Shown: positions 59,440 to 64,000 of the stretch, one piece after another
Layout: every line of letters starts with the position of its first letter
Position numbering within the stretch: position 1 is the stretch's first letter
Assembly (NCBI GenBank): GCA_019914995.1
Contig: CM034134.1
Location: forward strand, 4,658,463-4,722,462
Reading direction: 5' to 3'
Length of the DNA: 64,000 nt
Origin: Acanthochlamys bracteata
Taxonomy: Eukaryota > Streptophyta > Magnoliopsida > Pandanales > Velloziaceae
Notes under the pieces: model-generated
The model's input: the letters and a program-made list of their open reading frames with translations, nothing else
Databases searched by the model: none
What the model was told of the DNA's origin: nothing
Translations under genes and position numbers: made by a program

Positions 59440-59486
59440 CGGATGTGTTAAGCACTATTGTCCGACCGTCCTACTTAACACATCCG
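59440..59486. other. 13 bp perfect stem-loop in the outer Mutator-like end
   Basis: CGGATGTGTTAAG (59440-59452) pairs with CTTAACACATCCG (59474-59486) across a 21-base loop. It is flanked by a second, imperfect pairing of CCGTCGGATCTTGAT with CCGACGGATCTTGAT direct copies. Confidence 0.7.
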
Positions 59487-59639
59487 ACGGATCTTGATCG
59501 TTGACATTCGAGCTAACAGCCTATAAAATTCTCTTGTCCTCTTTGTTCTATACCTTTTACCATCATCAAATTCCACGTTCGCTACCACAATTTCTAATTC
59601 GTTCGTCGCGGCAGGACGTTCGATCACCGGCCGACGATC

Positions 59640-60190
59640 AAAAATCAGGTAACCTTAAACAGATTTTGCTACAGTATTGTAGTGATTTTTCAAACATTTA
59701 AAAATTTTTGATACACTTTAAAACAGGTGAATTGAGCTTACTACTGGAGAGCTCGAAGCAACATCCGTGTCCATGTGATTATGTTATCTGTAAGTGACAT
59801 TTTTATGTTTGTTATTTCTTTTTCTTTTCATTGTTTTGCAATCGAAGATCGACTGGATTATGTTGCTTGCAGAGACGAAGTTTGGTGCCCGAGTGAACAC
59901 AAAAGCATCGGGATATCTTCTCCTTCTTCTGTTTGTTTCTTTTTTTTCTTTTTTCTGTTTGATGAGCGTCGGAAATTTGCAACAGCTTCCTTGTAAATCT
60001 GTAATAGCTCTATGAATGTAATGAGGCTGTCATATTTTGTGAAGAAACATAAATGTATACTGTAACAGCTTGTGAGAGGAATGCATATGTGTTGTGAAAG
60101 TATTGTCATTGTAATGTTGTTATGCAAGAATGAATGTGAATGAATTCTGCTGTGCCTGTTCTTGTGTCGTGAATCCTGACTGTTGGTGAA
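59640..60190 (+). repeat. Left inverted arm of the Mutator-like element (visible part)
   Basis: Homologous in inverted orientation to 63480-64000. It contains a transcript-like stretch (AAATCAGGTAACC donor-like; CTTGCAGAG acceptor-like) present in both arms. Confidence 0.85.
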
Positions 60191-60529
60191 TGTTATGTGA
60201 ACTGTTGAGAACTGATGTTGTGAATGCCAAGTAAACAATATATCCAGATAACCATAAATTTAGTATACAAAGTAAATACAATGTCCAGGTAAAATAAACT
60301 TTGTATACAATGCATTCAAAGTATTTAAAAAATTTTCACCAAGGGCAAATTTGCCATTTACATAGTTTTCTTCACTAGCAGGAGAAATGATCCCAGCATG
60401 GCAGAGTGTTGCTCTGTTCTTTGTTTCTCATTCTCTCTATTCTTTTTGTTTCCAGACAAACTCCATTGTTCTTTCTCTCTTTTTCATTATTATGCTTCTT
60501 TTTTTACCTATAGAATATGGCGTTTGGGG

Positions 60530-62920
60530 CTGCTTCTTCTTCTCTTCAAATGCCTTATTTAGGGATGACTTTTGAGAGTCTCGAGGCTACAAAATAACTT
60601 TATATAAATTATAGAAAAACATAAGGATTTGGTGTTGTTATTCGAAGTACTCATAAAAGAACTTCCAATTCAATTGAAGTGAGTGTTTATTAAATGACAT
60701 GTGATGGTTTTGGTAATTATAGAGGTCATCAATCACATAAGATCGATGAGAGTTCCGAGAAAGAAGTAAAGAAGAGGAAAATTATAAGCATAGTGAAATA
60801 CGGATGTCCTGCATCTATGAGGATAAAGCAAGAAGGTACTAGATTATGGGAAGTGGTTGGTTATGAAGGTAACCACAATCATGATCTTGTCAGTCCAGCC
60901 AAAAAAAATGTGCATGTCTATTTTCAGAAATTTGCTTGCGGCAGCTAAGAGTTTCATTGGCTCGTTTCGGGATGAAGCCTTACCAGTTAATAAAGTGGTC
61001 GATATATTTGACGGACGATAAAATAGTTTTAATGAAAGAAATTATTAGAATTATTTGTGTAGCTCGAAAGAGTACAAGAAACCAGTTAGTGGCGTTGCTA
61101 CCACTGTGTGCTTAATTTCTTTAAGACGAAGAGCATTGAAGACTCACTATTTTTTTATGCAATACATATCGACGATGAAACAAGAGCAATAAATTTTTTT
61201 GGGTAGATGGCCGATCACGTACTCAATACTAGTATTTTGGTGACGTAGTTTTTTTTTACACCACCTACCGCAAAAATGTGTATGACATGCCATTTTGCGC
61301 CATTCATTGGAGTAAACCATCACATGCAATCAATCAAATTTGGTTGTGCACTACTTCTGGAAGAGACGGAAGAATCATTTCAGTGGCTCTTTGAGACTTG
61401 GCTTGCAGCTATGGCGAGCATGCTCCATCTTCAATCACGACAAATCAAGATAGAGTTATGGCTGCAGCTGTGCTTAAGGTATTTCCTAATACATGACACA
61501 GATTTTGTTTGTGGCATATTATGAAAAAATTTGCCGAGAAGCTTTCACATGTTTACTTCAAGAAGTCAACGGTTAAAAAAGATATCAAGTTGTGTATTCG
61601 AGAAACTTATATTTCTTACACTTTTGAAACAAAGTAGAAGGAGGAGATGTGTAAGTACAAATTACATGAGAATGAGTGGCTACAAGGAATATATAAAATT
61701 CGAGAACAATGGGCACCAGTTTATCACTCAGATACTTTCTATGCCGGCATGAATACTATTTCGCGTGCCGAAGGTATGAATGTTATCTACAATGATTTTT
61801 TTCTACCCACAACAACTCTTCGAGAGTTTGTATTTAAGAATGATAAGTGTTTGAGTAAACTTATTGAAAAAGAAAAGAAAGAAGATTATATTAGCGAACA
61901 CTCGTGTCGAATCATTGATAGCAATATTTCTCCTAAAAAGTGCAGCAAAAGTGTACACAAAGAATGTGTATGACAGGTTTAAAAAATAATTTGAGAAAGC
62001 TCAAACTTAGTGTATCATTTATGATGATGACATGAGTAGTAATGGCTGCACAATCTACATTTATAAGTCTCGAGTGGATGGCGATCAGCGGGAATAGAAG
62101 GTTAACTACAATTCAGTCACAAAGGAAGGTAAATGTGAATGCAGATTATTTGAATTTTTTAGAATTCCTTGTGGACATCTTATGAAAATTTTTCAGAGCC
62201 ATGATATAGATTTTACGGATCACTTTGTTCTTAAAAGGTGGATGAAAAGGGCTAACAAATATAGAGTCAAGTATGATACTGCACCAATAAGTGGCCATGA
62301 GAAGTCTGAACTATTGAGAACTACTCAACTTCAGATGATTTACAATCAATTGATTTATGAAACAACTGAAACCGATGAGAGATATCGAATAATATTGCAA
62401 GCATCACAAGACTTATCACAGAAACTCAAGGAAGTAAGAAAAATTGATGATCCGGATGAGATTTCAATTGATGATCCAAGTACTATAAATGAGAGCTTAC
62501 CGGCGCAAGTTGATGCTTTCAAGTTTTATTTTTAATTCAAACATCTCACAAACAAAGGGAAGAAAAAGAGAAAGAAATGTTTACAAGAGTAGTACTAAAT
62601 TTAAAAAAGGTTCAGAAAAACCTACTACAAAAGCCAAAGCGAAGACGGGCAAAAAATATGCTTACTGTAACAATTATAGTATTAAACATAAAAAAAAAAT
62701 TGTCCTGAAAATCCAAATAGAAAGAAGAAGACAAGTAAATATAGTAATTTGCTTAGTTTTGATTCCTAATATACTATGTTTTCTTTTGGAAAAACATTTG
62801 AATTTGACATTTTTCTTCACTTTCTTACTTGATAGTTGTTTATAGAGATGATGAAGACAAAGGTACAAGTGAAGATGATGAAAACAATGTTGATGAAGAG
62901 TTAGCTCTTCATTTGGAGTA
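60530..62920 (+). pseudogene. FAR1-type MULE transposase, broken
   Basis: A FAR1 DNA-binding domain (60548-60900) reads GMTFESLEATK, stop, LYINYRKT, stop, GFGVVIRSTHKRTS, then KYGCPASMRIKQEGTRLWEV and EGNHNHDLVSP. The MULE core (about 61230-61590) reads [35 protein letters not shown] and [20 protein letters not shown]. The C-terminal part reads EEMCKYKLHENEWLQGIYKI, YHSDTFYAGMNTISRAEGMN and LREFVFKNDKCLSKLIEKEK. A SWIM zinc finger (about 62120-62180) reads CECRLFEFFRIPCGHLMKIF. A last zinc knuckle, CNNYSIKHKKKNCPENPN, lies near 62655-62715 in a shifted frame. Order matches the FRS/FAR1 family, whose plant light regulators derive from such transposases. Several stops and frameshifts make it inactive. 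Confidence 0.88.
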
Positions 62921-63479
62921 GCTATTACATTTGTATATAATATCAAGTAGTTATATAATAGTTTTCGCATTTTAGGTAAGCACTTGGATGTTGTAAACAA
63001 ACTTCTTACATTGTATATATGTGGTACTTGTATGAATTTGAAAATGCTTATAAGAAATAGAAAATGGGTAGTTTTGAAAAAATTTTGAAAAATCCTCAAT
63101 ACCTATTAACAGCAAGAAAAAGTGAAAAAGACAGTTAAAAGTATCAATTAAAAAGGATAGTCTTGAAAACAAAAACGAAAAAATAAGAAAGGCAGTGAAA
63201 AAAAGAAATGTGAAAAAAAAATAATAAAAAAGATAGTGGAAAAAAATCCTTCCTATTAACAATAAGAAATAGCAAACAAATAGTGAAAAAAAAGGATGAA
63301 AGAATGCGAGTACTATGGAACTCAGATGAGGTGAGTACTGGTGAACCTAGGTAAGTATTGGTGAGTTTTACAAACTTGACTGGTGAGTATTGGTGAAGAA
63401 AATAAAGTTCCAGATTTATTTTTCAGGCGGTAACAATTATGTAAAAGTTCTTTTTAGGAGTTGTGTGGTTAGTATCCTG

Positions 63480-64000
63480 GAGAATTTCAGAATCACAATG
63501 TTGGTTACAAGTTTGCATAACAACATTACAATCACAATGTTTTCATAACAACATATGAATTCACTCTCACAAGCTGTTACAGTATGCATTCACTTTTCTT
63601 CACAACATTTGACAGACGCATTACATTCACAAAGCTATTATAGATTCACAAGGAAGCTGTTGCAAATTTTCGACGCTCATTAAACAAAAAAAAGAAAAAA
63701 AATAGAAGGAGAAGATATCGCGATGCTTTTGTGTTCACCCGAGCACCAAGCTTTGTCTCTGCACGTAACAGAATCCAGTCGATCTCTAACTAAAAATAAA
63801 CCAAAAAAAAAAAGAAATAACAAACATAACAATATCATTTACAGATAACATAATCACATCGACACAGATGTTACTTCGAGCTCTCCAACAATAAGCTCAA
63901 TTCACCTGTTCTAAAATATATAAAAAATTTTAAAATGTTTGAAAATCACTACAATACTACAGCAAAATCTATTTAAAATTTACTTGATTTTGGATCATCG
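63480..64000 (-). repeat. Right inverted arm of the Mutator-like element (incomplete)
   Basis: Inverted copy of about 59640-60190; the window ends inside it (complement of CGATGATCCAAAATCAAG against CGATCAAAAATCAGG at 59634). Confidence 0.85.

Larger units (their letters stand above)
59350..64000 (+). mobile_element. Mutator-like element with long inverted ends and FAR1-type transposase, cut by the window edge
   Basis: The segment about 59640-60190 is repeated inverted at about 63480-64000. For example, AGGTGAATTGAGCTTA at 59726 pairs with the complement near 63905, and GAGCGTCGGAAATTTGCAAC at 59963 pairs with the region near 63675. The right arm runs off the window. Between the arms lies a FAR1/FHY3-type MULE transposase on the plus strand. 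The left outer boundary and TSD are not certain; 59350 is an estimate. Confidence 0.85.

Noticed and set aside
59775..60015. Hydrophobic open frame resembling a signal or membrane peptide
   Set aside because: It lies in the inverted arm of the Mutator-like element and is T-rich; the inverted copy at 63.7 kb does not keep the frame.

Overview
This is about 64 kb of repeat-rich, AT-rich nuclear DNA from a flowering plant. The plant assignment rests on the plant-type transposon families present (CACTA with tnp2/DUF4218-type domains, FAR1-type Mutator, PIF/Harbinger and Tourist-like elements, Sirevirus-like copia, gypsy with an initiator-Met tRNA primer site). It also rests on captured fragments of plant genes (NPH3-family BTB, H2A, a plant ABCB half transporter, plasma-membrane H+-ATPase). 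The species cannot be named from the sequence. I find no intact host gene, no tRNA or rRNA gene and no CRISPR array. Almost every coding signal is a decayed transposon protein or a host-gene fragment carried by a transposon.

Layout. (1) 1-610 and 1963-5446: two LTRs of one long-LTR family, the second a solo LTR with a perfect target-site duplication (TSD). (2) 5447-12319: diverged spacer with a Tourist-like MITE and a self-nested PIF/Harbinger-like element. (3) 12320-26016: a minus-strand Ty3/gypsy element with 0.48-0.50 kb LTRs. It was later hit by a non-autonomous CACTA element (13011-15307) and by two long LTRs (16014-19171 and 21512-24552). (4) 26586-31589: a 5 kb PIF-like element with a TTA TSD. 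It contains a hAT-like MITE, a small splice-acceptor-like minisatellite and a 174 bp inverted repeat. (5) 31843-43670: a decayed autonomous-type CACTA element with a GAA TSD, its tnp2 gene split by a solo LTR (37550-40206, TSD TCATT). (6) 43671-46700: spacer with a MITE and a 151 bp tandem repeat. (7) About 46700-51110: minus-strand Sirevirus-like remnant with several polypurine-tract-like motifs, split by a 2.6 kb element carrying an NPH3/BTB pseudogene. (8) 51115-52916: probable mobile element carrying a histone H2A fragment. (9) 53720-55631: decayed plus-strand copia, cut by a PIF-like element (55635-58668, TSD TAA). (10) 59350 to the window end: a large Mutator-like element with long inverted ends and a broken FAR1-type transposase.

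The most notable pattern is host-gene fragment capture. One CACTA element carries exons and introns of an ABCB half transporter fused, in the same orientation, to a plasma-membrane H+-ATPase fragment. A second element carries a multi-exon NPH3/BTB gene piece, and a third region carries an H2A piece. The second strong pattern is a family of unusually long LTRs (2.7-3.5 kb). It is present five times with no internal region in view, three copies sit inside other transposons, and a GC-rich block is conserved inside three of them.

All domain calls were read by eye from translations; no database search was possible.
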